From assembly GCA_050246995.1 (NCBI GenBank), contig JBFWVA010000003.1, forward strand, positions 372,001-436,000: a DNA stretch of 64,000 bases. Direction: 5' to 3'. Positions within the stretch are counted from its first letter, which is position 1. Each line of letters opens with the position of its first letter. Source of the DNA: SHVO01 sp050246995 (GTDB lineage: Bacteria; Pseudomonadota; Alphaproteobacteria; Rhodospirillales; Rhodospirillaceae). The notes beneath the pieces are model-generated. The model saw only the letters and a program-made list of their open reading frames with translations. It was not told where the DNA came from and did no database searches. Shown here piece after piece: positions 9,078-17,279 of this stretch. The position numbers and the translations under genes were made by a program.

Positions 9078-9152
9078 CCCCTATTCATATTGTTGCTGTT
9101 GACCCGGAAGAGCACGTTTCTATCCTCCGGCCTCCCAATTCAGGAGGCCCCC

Positions 9153-10445
9153 GTGAGCAACGCAAAACTTCATCCCGACACCATCGCCGTACATGGCGGT
9201 TGGCGCGCCGACCCGACCACAGGCGCGGTCGCGGTTCCCATCTATCAAACGACGTCCTATCAGTTCCGCAATACCGAGCACGCGGCGAACCTGTTTGCGC
9301 TGAAGGAACTGGGCAACGTCTATACGCGCCTCATGAATCCGACGCAGGATGTTTTGGAAAACCGGCTGGCGCAGTTGGAAGGCGGCGTTGCCGCACTCGC
9401 CCTGGCCTCCGGGCAGGCGGCCTCGACCTACGCGATCCTGAACCTGTGTAGCGCGGGCGATAACTTCGTCACCTCGACCGATCTTTACGGCGGGACGTGG
9501 AATCTGTTCGCGAACACCTTCAAGCAGCTTGGCATCGAAGCGCGTTTCGTTGATCCAACGGACCCCGAAAGCTTCGCGCGCGCGACCGACGACAAGACGC
9601 GCTGCTATTACGCCGAGACGCTGCCGAACCCGAAGCTAGAGGTGTTCCCGATTGCGGACGTCGCCAAAATCGGACGCAAGCTCGGCGTGCCGCTGATCAT
9701 GGACAATACCTCGGCCCCGCTGATTTGCCGTCCGCTCGAGCATGGCGCCGCTATCGTGATGTATTCGACAACCAAATACCTCGGCGGTCACGGTACCTCC
9801 ATCGGGGGCGCGGTGATCGACGGCGGCGACTTCGATTGGGAAGCTAATGCGAAGCGCTTCCCGCTGTTGAACCAGCCGGACCCGAGTTATCACGGTGCGG
9901 TGTGGGTGGACGCGGTAAAGCCGCTGGGCCCGATCGCCTACATCCTGCGCATGCGCGTCACGTTGCTGCGTGACATGGGCGCGGCGACGACGCCGTTCAA
10001 CGCGTTCCAAGCGATCCAGGGCGTCGAGACGGCGCCTTTGCGTATGCGCCGTCACTGCGACAACGCGGCGGCCATCGCGGGCTTCCTCGCCAAACATCCG
10101 AAGGTCACCAAAGTGATCTATCCGGGTCAAATGTCGGGTGAGCCGCGCCGCCGCGCGGACGCTTATCTGAAGGGCGGTTTCGGCGCCCTGGTGGGCTTCG
10201 AGCTCAAGGGCGGCGTCGAAGCGGGCAAACGTTTCATCGATTCGCTGAAGCTGCTATATCATGTGGCGAACATCGGCGATGCGCGCTCGCTCGCGATCCA
10301 TCCGGCGTCTACAACCCACTCGCAGCTGTCCGAAGCGGACCAAAAAGCGACGGGCGTGACCCCGGGCTACGTGCGCCTTGCCATCGGGATTGAACATGCC
10401 GCCGACATCGAGGCGGACATCGCGCAGGCGCTGGATAAGGTCTAG
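9153..10445 (+). CDS. O-acetylhomoserine sulfhydrylase / Cys-Met metabolism PLP enzyme
   Basis: 430-residue fold-type I PLP enzyme. The PLP lysine is Lys208 in YSTTKYLGGHGT, and the N-terminal TIAVHGGW and the YTRLMNPTQDVLENRLAQLE region are characteristic of the O-acetylhomoserine aminocarboxypropyltransferase branch (MetY), which makes homocysteine from O-acetylhomoserine and sulfide. Length matches MetY (about 430) rather than cystathionine gamma-synthase (about 385). The GTG at 9153 is preferred because AGGAGG lies 5 bp upstream (9142-9147); an in-frame ATG at 9090 has no such site. No SAM riboswitch is recognisable in the short leader. Confidence 0.9.
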   Translation: MSNAKLHPDTIAVHGGWRADPTTGAVAVPIYQTTSYQFRNTEHAANLFALKELGNVYTRLMNPTQDVLENRLAQLEGGVAALALASGQAASTYAILNLCSAGDNFVTSTDLYGGTWNLFANTFKQLGIEARFVDPTDPESFARATDDKTRCYYAETLPNPKLEVFPIADVAKIGRKLGVPLIMDNTSAPLICRPLEHGAAIVMYSTTKYLGGHGTSIGGAVIDGGDFDWEANAKRFPLLNQPDPSYHGAVWVDAVKPLGPIAYILRMRVTLLRDMGAATTPFNAFQAIQGVETAPLRMRRHCDNAAAIAGFLAKHPKVTKVIYPGQMSGEPRRRADAYLKGGFGALVGFELKGGVEAGKRFIDSLKLLYHVANIGDARSLAIHPASTTHSQLSEADQKATGVTPGYVRLAIGIEHAADIEADIAQALDKV

Positions 10446-11204
10446 ATGAAACGAGTTGATCGGGACGTCTTAGGTTGGATTTATCGTCCCGCTTTTCTTT
10501 TATTGAATCGCGCGCGCCCTGTCGGAAAGCCGGTTTCCACTTCTCCGGGGCGCGCGCTTTTTGCTGTCGCTCTGATCCTTCTCACCGCGTGTAAGGAACA
10601 AGCGCCGGCGGCAGACGCCGCCGCGACCGACGCGGAAGCCTGGCTTCAACAGGAGCTCGGCTGGGTGGAGGGCGCGGATCCCGCCCAATGGGTGAAGCAA
10701 GACCAAGCGCAAAGACATTACAGGTTCATGAGTGTGTGCAGCCTGGGCTGCAGCATCGTAGGCGTCGGCGAGGTGACGGTGCGGATGTGCCATCCGACCT
10801 TGCCCGTGGATACCGTGGATAAGACCACCGAAGCCGTTCAATCCGAACGTCACGCCGCGCTGAAGAAGCAGGCGAAAGCCTTCGCCGAAACCTACAACCG
10901 CCTGATGGCCGCCGACCTTAAAGCGATGGGAGCGGGTGATTGCCCGCCGCCGGTGGATTGGGAACAGGCGAACACCGAGATCACCGGGATGCTGGATCAG
11001 GTGTACTCGAGCGGTTTCCGCGGCGATGTCTACGTGCACGACCAGAAGCGCGCGTTTCAGATCCGCCTGCCGCGCGGCGTGAAGGTGGCGGATGTGCACA
11101 AACCGCTATGCGACATCATCGGCCGCAACGGACTCAAGGATCTCGCGGCCCTCGAAGTCAAAAGCGTCGATACGACGGAAGACTATGCCAAACTCGCCTG
11201 CTGA
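10446..11204 (+). CDS. Putative lipoprotein of unknown function
   Basis: About 252 residues if the ATG at 10446 (immediately after the upstream stop) is used. A hydrophobic segment LFAVALILLTAC (about residues 38-49) ends in a lipobox with Cys49, so the true start may lie nearer to it; the N-terminal 30 residues are unusually long for a lipoprotein signal. The mature part has a Cys cluster (SVCSLGCSIVG) and helical segments. No known domain is recognised. It overlaps the start of the following methyltransferase gene by 20 bp, implying translational coupling. Confidence 0.65.
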   Translation: MKRVDRDVLGWIYRPAFLLLNRARPVGKPVSTSPGRALFAVALILLTACKEQAPAADAAATDAEAWLQQELGWVEGADPAQWVKQDQAQRHYRFMSVCSLGCSIVGVGEVTVRMCHPTLPVDTVDKTTEAVQSERHAALKKQAKAFAETYNRLMAADLKAMGAGDCPPPVDWEQANTEITGMLDQVYSSGFRGDVYVHDQKRAFQIRLPRGVKVADVHKPLCDIIGRNGLKDLAALEVKSVDTTEDYAKLAC

Positions 11205-11943
11205 AACCATTTCCGAGCCTGTGCGCGGCTGGACGCTGCGCCATCCCGGCAAGTTTGGGACCATCACCATCCGCGCCAAGAAAGACGGCACGCGCGGGTA
11301 TCACCAAAAGGGCGGAAACCAGAGTACGGTGGACGCGCACGGGGTGAGCCTCGACATCTATATCCACGCGCTCCACGGCCTTGCGCGTCAGCGCGGGAAG
11401 AACATGCTGATGATCGGCTGCGCGGGCGGCACCCTCGCGACCATGCTGGCGCGGGAAGGGTGCGACGTGACGTTGGTCGATATCGACCGTGCGGCGTTCA
11501 AGATCGCGAAGCAGTATTTTTGGCTGCCCAAGACCATCGGCACCCATGTGAGCGACGGGCTGCGTTTCATGCAGAAGGTGCGGGGCAAATTCGATGTGGT
11601 GATCGTCGACGCCTTTATTGGGGAAACGATCCCGGATCATTTCACCGGCGAAGCGTTCTACAAGGCGGCGAAACGCTGCGTCGCGCGGGGCGGGCTCGCG
11701 TTGGTGAATGTGTGCCTGCACGACAAAAAAGACCGGCTCGCGGACAAGATCGCGAGCGGGTTTGAGGCCCGTGGTTGGTCCGTGAAATTGCTTGATGAGC
11801 CGGGCGGGGCGCGAAACGCTATCGTGGCGGCGGGCAATGTGAAAGGTTTGCGTAAACCGCGCGTGTCCATGCCACCCGAGGTCGGCATGAAAGAGCTGAG
11901 CAAAGGCGTGGCGGCGATGAAGTTCAGGGCGCTGGCTATTTAA
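11185..11943 (+). CDS. Spermidine-synthase-like SAM-dependent methyltransferase-fold protein
   Basis: 252 residues with a class I Rossmann fold: motif I MLMIGCAGGTLATMLA (about 75-90), the acidic loop VTLVDIDRAAFKIAK, and FDVVIVDAFIGETIP. The layout resembles spermidine synthase-like orphan proteins in which the aminopropyl-transfer residues are not all kept, so the substrate is open. The start at 11185 is chosen for its upstream ACGGAAG; it lies inside the preceding lipoprotein gene. Its end overlaps the convergent FkbM gene by 4 bp. Confidence 0.8.
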   Translation: MPNSPAETISEPVRGWTLRHPGKFGTITIRAKKDGTRGYHQKGGNQSTVDAHGVSLDIYIHALHGLARQRGKNMLMIGCAGGTLATMLAREGCDVTLVDIDRAAFKIAKQYFWLPKTIGTHVSDGLRFMQKVRGKFDVVIVDAFIGETIPDHFTGEAFYKAAKRCVARGGLALVNVCLHDKKDRLADKIASGFEARGWSVKLLDEPGGARNAIVAAGNVKGLRKPRVSMPPEVGMKELSKGVAAMKFRALAI

Positions 11944-12713
11944 GTCTTCGCGCGCTGTGCGCGGTAGCGCGCTAAGTACGCCTCGTTCGCTTCCAACACT
12001 TGCTTCCGGCGCTCCACCTGCGCCTGGATCACGCGGTCATTCTCAGCCGGATCCCAGACTTGCGTCGTCCTGAGGCCATTGTGACGCCGGCTCAGATAAA
12101 TGGGATAGAACCAGCCCAAACGGTTGTCCTGCAAGCGATGGAGGTCCGCGATATCGAAGAGATCGAAACCTGCATCGCTGATCAACCGGTGCAGTGTGTC
12201 GAAGTCGCGGGCGTCGGCTTCACAGATCACAACGTCCGTATCGCGCAGAAAACGGGCGCCGCCGCGCAGCGCCAGTTCCTCAGCGCCCTGGATATCCAGC
12301 TTGAGCAGATAAGGCGCGCGCAAGGGGAAGGTGTTCGCAAGAGAATCCAGCGTGAGCGCCGTCACGGTTTCCTTACCGGTCCGCAGGTCGTTGATGAGCT
12401 CCCAATAGGCGTCGCCTTCACCGCGCATGGAGTTCCAATAGGGGTGCGCCGACGTGGTGATTTCGACGTTGCCCGGGGTGTCGCTCACCGCCGCGATGAC
12501 ATAGTGCCCGCCCATGACCTCCGCGATGGATTTCAGGGACGGTTCGTAGATTCGGTTGGCATCTATGTTGACGAGCAAGGCGCCCGGAAACAGCGGATAG
12601 TGCGCGAGCCCGAAGTGGCCGTCGGCCGCGCCGACATCCACGACGGTGTTGATGACGACCCCCATTTTAAACAGCTGCTCCAGGCTGCTGGTGATGGAGC
12701 CCGGCGTGATCAT
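11940..12713 (-). CDS. FkbM-family methyltransferase
   Basis: 257 residues. The SAM-binding motif VVDVGAADGHFGLAHYP is near residues 24-40, NIDANRIYEPSLK follows, and LKLDIQGAEELALRGG is the FkbM hallmark; these enzymes usually O-methylate sugars or polyketides. A charged helical tail rich in Gln and Arg (QAQVERRKQVLEANE) closes the protein. It is not within a glycan cluster here: the neighbours are a convergent methyltransferase and a downstream-oriented amidohydrolase. Confidence 0.88.
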   Translation of the reverse strand: MITPGSITSSLEQLFKMGVVINTVVDVGAADGHFGLAHYPLFPGALLVNIDANRIYEPSLKSIAEVMGGHYVIAAVSDTPGNVEITTSAHPYWNSMRGEGDAYWELINDLRTGKETVTALTLDSLANTFPLRAPYLLKLDIQGAEELALRGGARFLRDTDVVICEADARDFDTLHRLISDAGFDLFDIADLHRLQDNRLGWFYPIYLSRRHNGLRTTQVWDPAENDRVIQAQVERRKQVLEANEAYLARYRAQRAKT

Positions 12714-12740
12714 TGAAAAAACGGTTCTGTCATTTCGAAG

Positions 12741-14168
12741 TTAGGGCGCCTTCCGCAATTCGGCGGTCAGTTCGTTGATCCGGTATACGCGCCCCGCGAC
12801 CATCACGCTGTCGATATTGCCGACGGCTTTGATATCGGCGAGCGGATTGCCGTTCAGCACCACGATATCGGCTTGTTTGCCGATCTCGATGGAACCGAAG
12901 CGATCTTCCCAACCGAGGATCTCCGCAGGAACGATGGTCGCCGCGCGGATCGCTTCGAGCGGTGTCATGCCGCCGGCGACGAAGAGTTCCAGCTCCTGGC
13001 GGATACTGAGGCCGGGGACCAACGGCGGCGCCGGGCTGAGATCGGAGCCGGTGCCGACGCGCCCGCCCATGCGCACGAAACGCGCGACCTGTTTCGCCTG
13101 GGCGAGGATGCTCGCCTTCCACTGCGGGCCGTAGGCCTTGAAGTTGTAGACCGCAGGAACGCGCAAGGGGTCTTTCTGATATGCGGCGAAGAGATCCTTT
13201 TGATAAAGGTCGAACCACTCGCCGCTGGTTTTGGTGAGATAGTCCGGGTCGGCGCCCACATACTGAATCATGAGGGTCGGGATCAGCGCGGTCTTATGCG
13301 CGATCATCGTCTTGAAGGTCTCGTCGAGGGTCTTCTCGTTCACCTTGGTCCATTGGACGAAGTACCGGTAATAACCGATATCCGTCATCGCGATCTGGTC
13401 TTCGTAGGCCAGCGACTTCTGGATCAGGGAGACGGTGTGCTCGAGACTGTCGACGCCGATTTTCGCGGCATCGTCGGCGCCGAGCATGGTGAAGTGGCCG
13501 AACACCTTGGCGCCGTGTTTGTGCGCTTCATCGACGACGGCGGCGCCGACATCGCGGTCGATGTAATTGTAAAACTTCACCCATTCGGCGCCTTTGAAGA
13601 TGTGATCGCGGGTGAGGGCGCGGGCCTCGAGGGCGGTGTTCACCATCTCGGTGCGCTCCACCCGGGGGAAGCCGGGCGCCTGTTCGATCGGCGGGAAGGA
13701 GCCGATGACGATATTGGGGCCGGCGACGACGCCCGTGTCGATATCGTGCTTAAGGGGGACGAGATTGTCCTCGGCGGAACCCATGGCGCGGATGGTGGTG
13801 ACCCCGCCGGCCATGAAGATCTTCATATAATGTGGAAGGTTGACCTTCACGCCCTTGAAGTTGGTCTGGGCGTGGACGTGCAGGTCCATCATCCCGGGCA
13901 TGATGTATTTGCCCCGGACGTCGACCTTCACCGCGTTGGACGGGATTCGGGCGCTATTATAAGGAAAGTCGAAGAACAGCTGGGTGATCTTGCCGCCCTC
14001 AGCGAGGACGCCGACGTCTGGGTAGATTTCCCCGCGGATCACATCCACGAGAGTGCCGCCGGACAAAAACACCGGGGGATCGGAGGTTTTTTGCGCCTGA
14101 GCGTGCGCGGGATCGCGCCATGCTGCGATGCACACGAAACCGAAAACGAACCAAAGGATACGTTTCAT
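12741..14168 (-). CDS. Exported amidohydrolase-superfamily protein
   Basis: 475 residues from the ATG at 14168, which opens a clean signal peptide (MKRILWFVFGFVCIAA...AHA); a longer in-frame start at 14237 would bury that signal. Metal-binding motifs of the imidazolonepropionase/prolidase-like branch are visible: DLHVHAQT, GHFTMLG, SLEHT and GTGSDLS, then a C-terminal GSIEIGKQADIVVLNGNP barrel-return segment. Probably a periplasmic peptidase or cyclic-amide hydrolase; the substrate is unknown. Lysine as carboxylated metal ligand may be in EWVKFYNY. It follows the FkbM gene's promoter side by 27 bp, so both may be on one transcript. Confidence 0.88.
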   Translation of the reverse strand: MKRILWFVFGFVCIAAWRDPAHAQAQKTSDPPVFLSGGTLVDVIRGEIYPDVGVLAEGGKITQLFFDFPYNSARIPSNAVKVDVRGKYIMPGMMDLHVHAQTNFKGVKVNLPHYMKIFMAGGVTTIRAMGSAEDNLVPLKHDIDTGVVAGPNIVIGSFPPIEQAPGFPRVERTEMVNTALEARALTRDHIFKGAEWVKFYNYIDRDVGAAVVDEAHKHGAKVFGHFTMLGADDAAKIGVDSLEHTVSLIQKSLAYEDQIAMTDIGYYRYFVQWTKVNEKTLDETFKTMIAHKTALIPTLMIQYVGADPDYLTKTSGEWFDLYQKDLFAAYQKDPLRVPAVYNFKAYGPQWKASILAQAKQVARFVRMGGRVGTGSDLSPAPPLVPGLSIRQELELFVAGGMTPLEAIRAATIVPAEILGWEDRFGSIEIGKQADIVVLNGNPLADIKAVGNIDSVMVAGRVYRINELTAELRKAP

Positions 14169-14330
14169 ACCGGCCCCCGTCGTCTGTTGACCAAGCTGTA
14201 AGCCCGGTCCTGCGCCAACTTTCGTACTTTTCCGCATTGCGGGGCAAGGGGTTATCGCGCTGAAGCCTCTTGGAAGTCGCCTCGGCTGCGGGTTAAGCTT
14301 GCCACCTTCGGTAGGGGAGGATTTTCCGGA

Positions 14331-15836
14331 ATGAATAAGCTCGTTTTACGCGGCGCATTGCTTGCCGCAGCTTTCGCCCTTTCTTCGTGCGAAGAAGAAA
14401 GCGCCATCGACGTCGCCGCAAAGAATCTGAATGTCGCGACCACCAATTCCATCCTGTTCACAGGCAACGGGATGTACGGAAGAATTGGCCAGCAGTTCAG
14501 CAATGCCAGCTCATGGGCTCAAATCCCGGTGAGCACCTACACGGCGACCATCGATTACGCCAACCACGCCAGTCACGTGCAGATGACCCGCACGGAACCG
14601 AGCGACGCCGACAAGCTGCCGAACACGGCGTTCCGCAAGGAATATTTCAACATGCTCGGCGTCACGGGCGAAGAGTTCGTCGTCGGCGACAAGGCCTGGA
14701 ACGTGACGGCCACCAATCCGGCGCAGGTCGCCGCGGCCGATGTGGAATCACGCCAAGCCGCGATCACCGCGACCCCGGTGGGCTTCGTCAAGTTCGCCCA
14801 GGAAAACAAGGCCCCGGTGCGTAAGACGCGCCGCGGCGCCGATACGACCTTCACGGTCGGCAAGCACAAGTACTATGGCCGCTTCAATGCGGCGAACGAT
14901 CTGGAACTGGTGCAGGAGTGGGTTGATAACCCGGTGCTGGGCGACATGCTGATCCAGACCCAGTACAGCGACTATAAGAACTACGGCGGCGTGCACTTCC
15001 CTTCGAAGATCACGCGTATCGTGGGCGAACATCCCGCGTTGCGCCTGACCGTGACGGGTGTGAAGGCCAATGTGGCCACGAACTTCGCGGTTCCGGACGA
15101 AGTGAAGAACTACCAGGAACCGCCGGTCGTCGTGGCGGAAGAGCTGCTGGCGCCGGGTGTGTGGCATCTGCGCGGCGGCAGCCATCACAGCCTACTGATC
15201 GATCAGACGGATCATCTGATCGTCGTCGAAGCGCCGCAAAACGAAGCGCGTTCGATGGCCGTGATCGCGAAAGCCAAGGAACTCGTTCCGGGCAAACCGA
15301 TCAAGTACATCGTGAACACGCACACGCACTTCGACCACTCGGGCGGCCTGCGCGCTTACGTGGCGGAAGGCGCGACCGTGGTCACGCACGCCGTGAACGA
15401 GGAATACTACAAGAAGGCCTGGGCGGCACCGCGTACGCTGAACCCGGACGCCATGGCGCAGAAGAAGGCTACTCCGACCTTCCAACCGGTGGCCGATAAG
15501 TACACCCTTTCGGACGGCAAGCGTTCGGTCGACATCTATGCGATGAAGGGCCTAAACCACACGGACTCCATGTTGATGGTGTACCTGCCGACGGAAAAGG
15601 TGATCAGCGTTGCCGATGTGTATGCGCCGGCTCCGGCTGATGCCGCTCCGCCTGAAGCTCCGATCCCGGGCGCGGTTGCCCTGATCGAGAACATGGAGCG
15701 CGTCGGTGCGACGGAAGTGACCAAGGTCGCTGCGTTGCACGGCTCGCGCGTCGGTTCGGTCGAGGATCTCCTCATCGACGCCGGTCGCATGCAGCCGAAA
15801 GGCGCGAAGGCTAAAGCGAAAGCCAAGGCGAAGTAA
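14331..15836 (+). CDS. Metallo-beta-lactamase-fold lipoprotein
   Basis: 501 residues. The signal ends in ALSSC with lipidated Cys at about residue 20. Residues about 25-260 form an uncharacterised N-terminal domain; the MBL domain follows, with the zinc motif His331-Thr-His333-Phe-Asp335-His336 (NTHTHFDHSGG) and later THAVNEEYY and LNHTDSMLMVYLP. The C-terminus is an Ala/Lys repeat tail (AKAKAKAK), possibly contacting the envelope or nucleic acids. Closest in form to MBL hydrolases with a long N-terminal extension in proteobacteria; the reaction is not known. Monocistronic, with a strong terminator. Confidence 0.88.
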   Translation: MNKLVLRGALLAAAFALSSCEEESAIDVAAKNLNVATTNSILFTGNGMYGRIGQQFSNASSWAQIPVSTYTATIDYANHASHVQMTRTEPSDADKLPNTAFRKEYFNMLGVTGEEFVVGDKAWNVTATNPAQVAAADVESRQAAITATPVGFVKFAQENKAPVRKTRRGADTTFTVGKHKYYGRFNAANDLELVQEWVDNPVLGDMLIQTQYSDYKNYGGVHFPSKITRIVGEHPALRLTVTGVKANVATNFAVPDEVKNYQEPPVVVAEELLAPGVWHLRGGSHHSLLIDQTDHLIVVEAPQNEARSMAVIAKAKELVPGKPIKYIVNTHTHFDHSGGLRAYVAEGATVVTHAVNEEYYKKAWAAPRTLNPDAMAQKKATPTFQPVADKYTLSDGKRSVDIYAMKGLNHTDSMLMVYLPTEKVISVADVYAPAPADAAPPEAPIPGAVALIENMERVGATEVTKVAALHGSRVGSVEDLLIDAGRMQPKGAKAKAKAKAK

Positions 15837-15858
15837 TTCGCTTCAGCTGATGAAGACG

Positions 15859-15889
15859 AAAACGGGGGTGCTGGTCGCCCCCGTTTTTT
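15859..15889. terminator. Bidirectional rho-independent terminator
   Basis: AAAACGGGGG / CCCCCGTTTT stem with a 9-nt loop and TTTTTT tail. It ends the MBL gene and, on the other strand, overlaps the stop codon of the convergent acvB-like gene. Confidence 0.88.
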
Positions 15890-17201
15890 ATTTCGTGATG
15901 CGCTTCAAGATGAGATCGGCGACCTTTTCATAGGCGCCGTCGAAGTGGTGCCCGCCGGGCATCGCGAACACTTCCGCGCCGTAGGCCGCGAGGGCGGGGC
16001 AGGCTTTCGAGCCTTCGTCCACGCCATAGAAACACATCATGTGCGCAGCCGAGATGCTGCGCGCAGCCGGAACCGTGGGCAGTGCCTGCGCCGGCGTGAC
16101 GCCGACCCAACCGCCGACGGTGATTTCCATCGAAGCCGCGTCGCCGAGGCCGAGGAAGATCACGTTGGAGACCTTGGCGCGGCTGGCGGGATCGAGGTTC
16201 TGCCACAGGAAGGGCAGGACGTCGGCGCCGAAGGAATAGCCGATGAGCACGATGTCGTCGCGTTTCCAGGCAGCGGAATATTGGGCGATGACGCGGGCAA
16301 GATCGGCGGCGGCCGCGGCGGGGTCCTGCTTGCGCCAGAAGTATTTTAGGGTGTCGAAGCCGACGACGGCGACGCCCCGCCGGGAGAGTTCTTCGCCGAT
16401 ATCGCTATCGATGTCCGCCCAGCCCCCGTCGCCGCTGAAAAAGATCGCGAGCTGTTTGCCGTCGCCGGCGGCTGGCAGGGGCACCACCGGAAGGCCGGTG
16501 TCCGCGGTCGGGGTTGGACCGCCCACGTGGCCAAGGACCTGATCGACGGTGGTCGATAGGAGATCAATGCGGTTGCCACCGTCGGCGGCGATGACGCGGG
16601 CGTCTGCGAAGTGCCGGACGGCGGGCAGGACATCGGCCTCGGCGCAGCGAGACTTGTCGGTAATCACGACCACGGGCAGGGAGGAAGGCTCGGCCGGCAG
16701 GTCGACATCGGCGGTGCAGAAGGGCGTGGCAGGCGGCGGTTCGCCGGGACAATGTTCGTAAACAACTGCGGCGCTGAGGCCCGTTGTTTGAGGCGTGCCG
16801 GCAAGCGCGAGGCCGGAGGAACCGGCTTCGTTCATGGCGACGACGATCGGAGCTTCGGGCTCGGGATGACCTTTCTTGCGGCGCAGGTCCGCAAGACGGC
16901 GCGCGGCGGCATTCACGAGTTCGGTGCAGCGGGGCGGCGCCGTACCTGATTGAGGAGGGCTGAGCGTCAGGACAGCGCGATCCGGCCAGGCAAGTGTTCT
17001 GGCCACCGCACGCGCATTAGCGGGCTCCGACGAGCCAAACAGGATCACCAGGCGCTCTGCGCCCGGCTGGACCCAGGTCAGGCGGGCGGCAACCTCGTCG
17101 CTGATCTGAAGGCGCGCTTCGTGGAGGCGCGAATCGTCGCATCCCGCGAGCCAGGCGGCGGTCGATATCGCGGCGTATAGAAAGGAGCGGTGCGAACGCA
17201 T
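15888..17201 (-). CDS. acvB: AcvB/VirJ-family lipoprotein, probable lysyl-phosphatidylglycerol hydrolase
   Basis: 437 residues. Lipobox LAGC with Cys21. The C-terminal half is the VirJ domain: FFSGDGGWADID, GFDTLKYFW, and the nucleophile motif GYSFGAD with Ser323, ending in GGHHFDGAYEK with the catalytic His. In Agrobacterium tumefaciens AcvB hydrolyses lysyl-phosphatidylglycerol; in rhizobia the homologue AtvA is encoded with LpiA/MprF. Here the gene lies divergently, 78 bp from mprF, which supports the same role: turning over the aminoacylated lipid in the periplasm. The N-terminal half is a poorly conserved second alpha/beta-hydrolase-like region, as in AcvB. Confidence 0.88.
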   Translation of the reverse strand: MRSHRSFLYAAISTAAWLAGCDDSRLHEARLQISDEVAARLTWVQPGAERLVILFGSSEPANARAVARTLAWPDRAVLTLSPPQSGTAPPRCTELVNAAARRLADLRRKKGHPEPEAPIVVAMNEAGSSGLALAGTPQTTGLSAAVVYEHCPGEPPPATPFCTADVDLPAEPSSLPVVVITDKSRCAEADVLPAVRHFADARVIAADGGNRIDLLSTTVDQVLGHVGGPTPTADTGLPVVPLPAAGDGKQLAIFFSGDGGWADIDSDIGEELSRRGVAVVGFDTLKYFWRKQDPAAAAADLARVIAQYSAAWKRDDIVLIGYSFGADVLPFLWQNLDPASRAKVSNVIFLGLGDAASMEITVGGWVGVTPAQALPTVPAARSISAAHMMCFYGVDEGSKACPALAAYGAEVFAMPGGHHFDGAYEKVADLILKRITK

Positions 17202-17279
17202 GGTCTTTCACGCTCAACATAAAGGTCCAGCGTGCCAAGGTGAAGCCCTGCCGCTAGACTGCGCCGCGAGGGAGTATCC

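Noticed and set aside
9078..9152. SAM riboswitch before the MetY-like gene
   Set aside because: Only 75 nt are available after the terminator and none of the SAM-II or SAM-I core sequences is visible.
12873..14201. A 442-codon plus-strand frame opposite the amidohydrolase gene
   Set aside because: The minus strand has signal peptide and metal motifs; the plus frame shows none.
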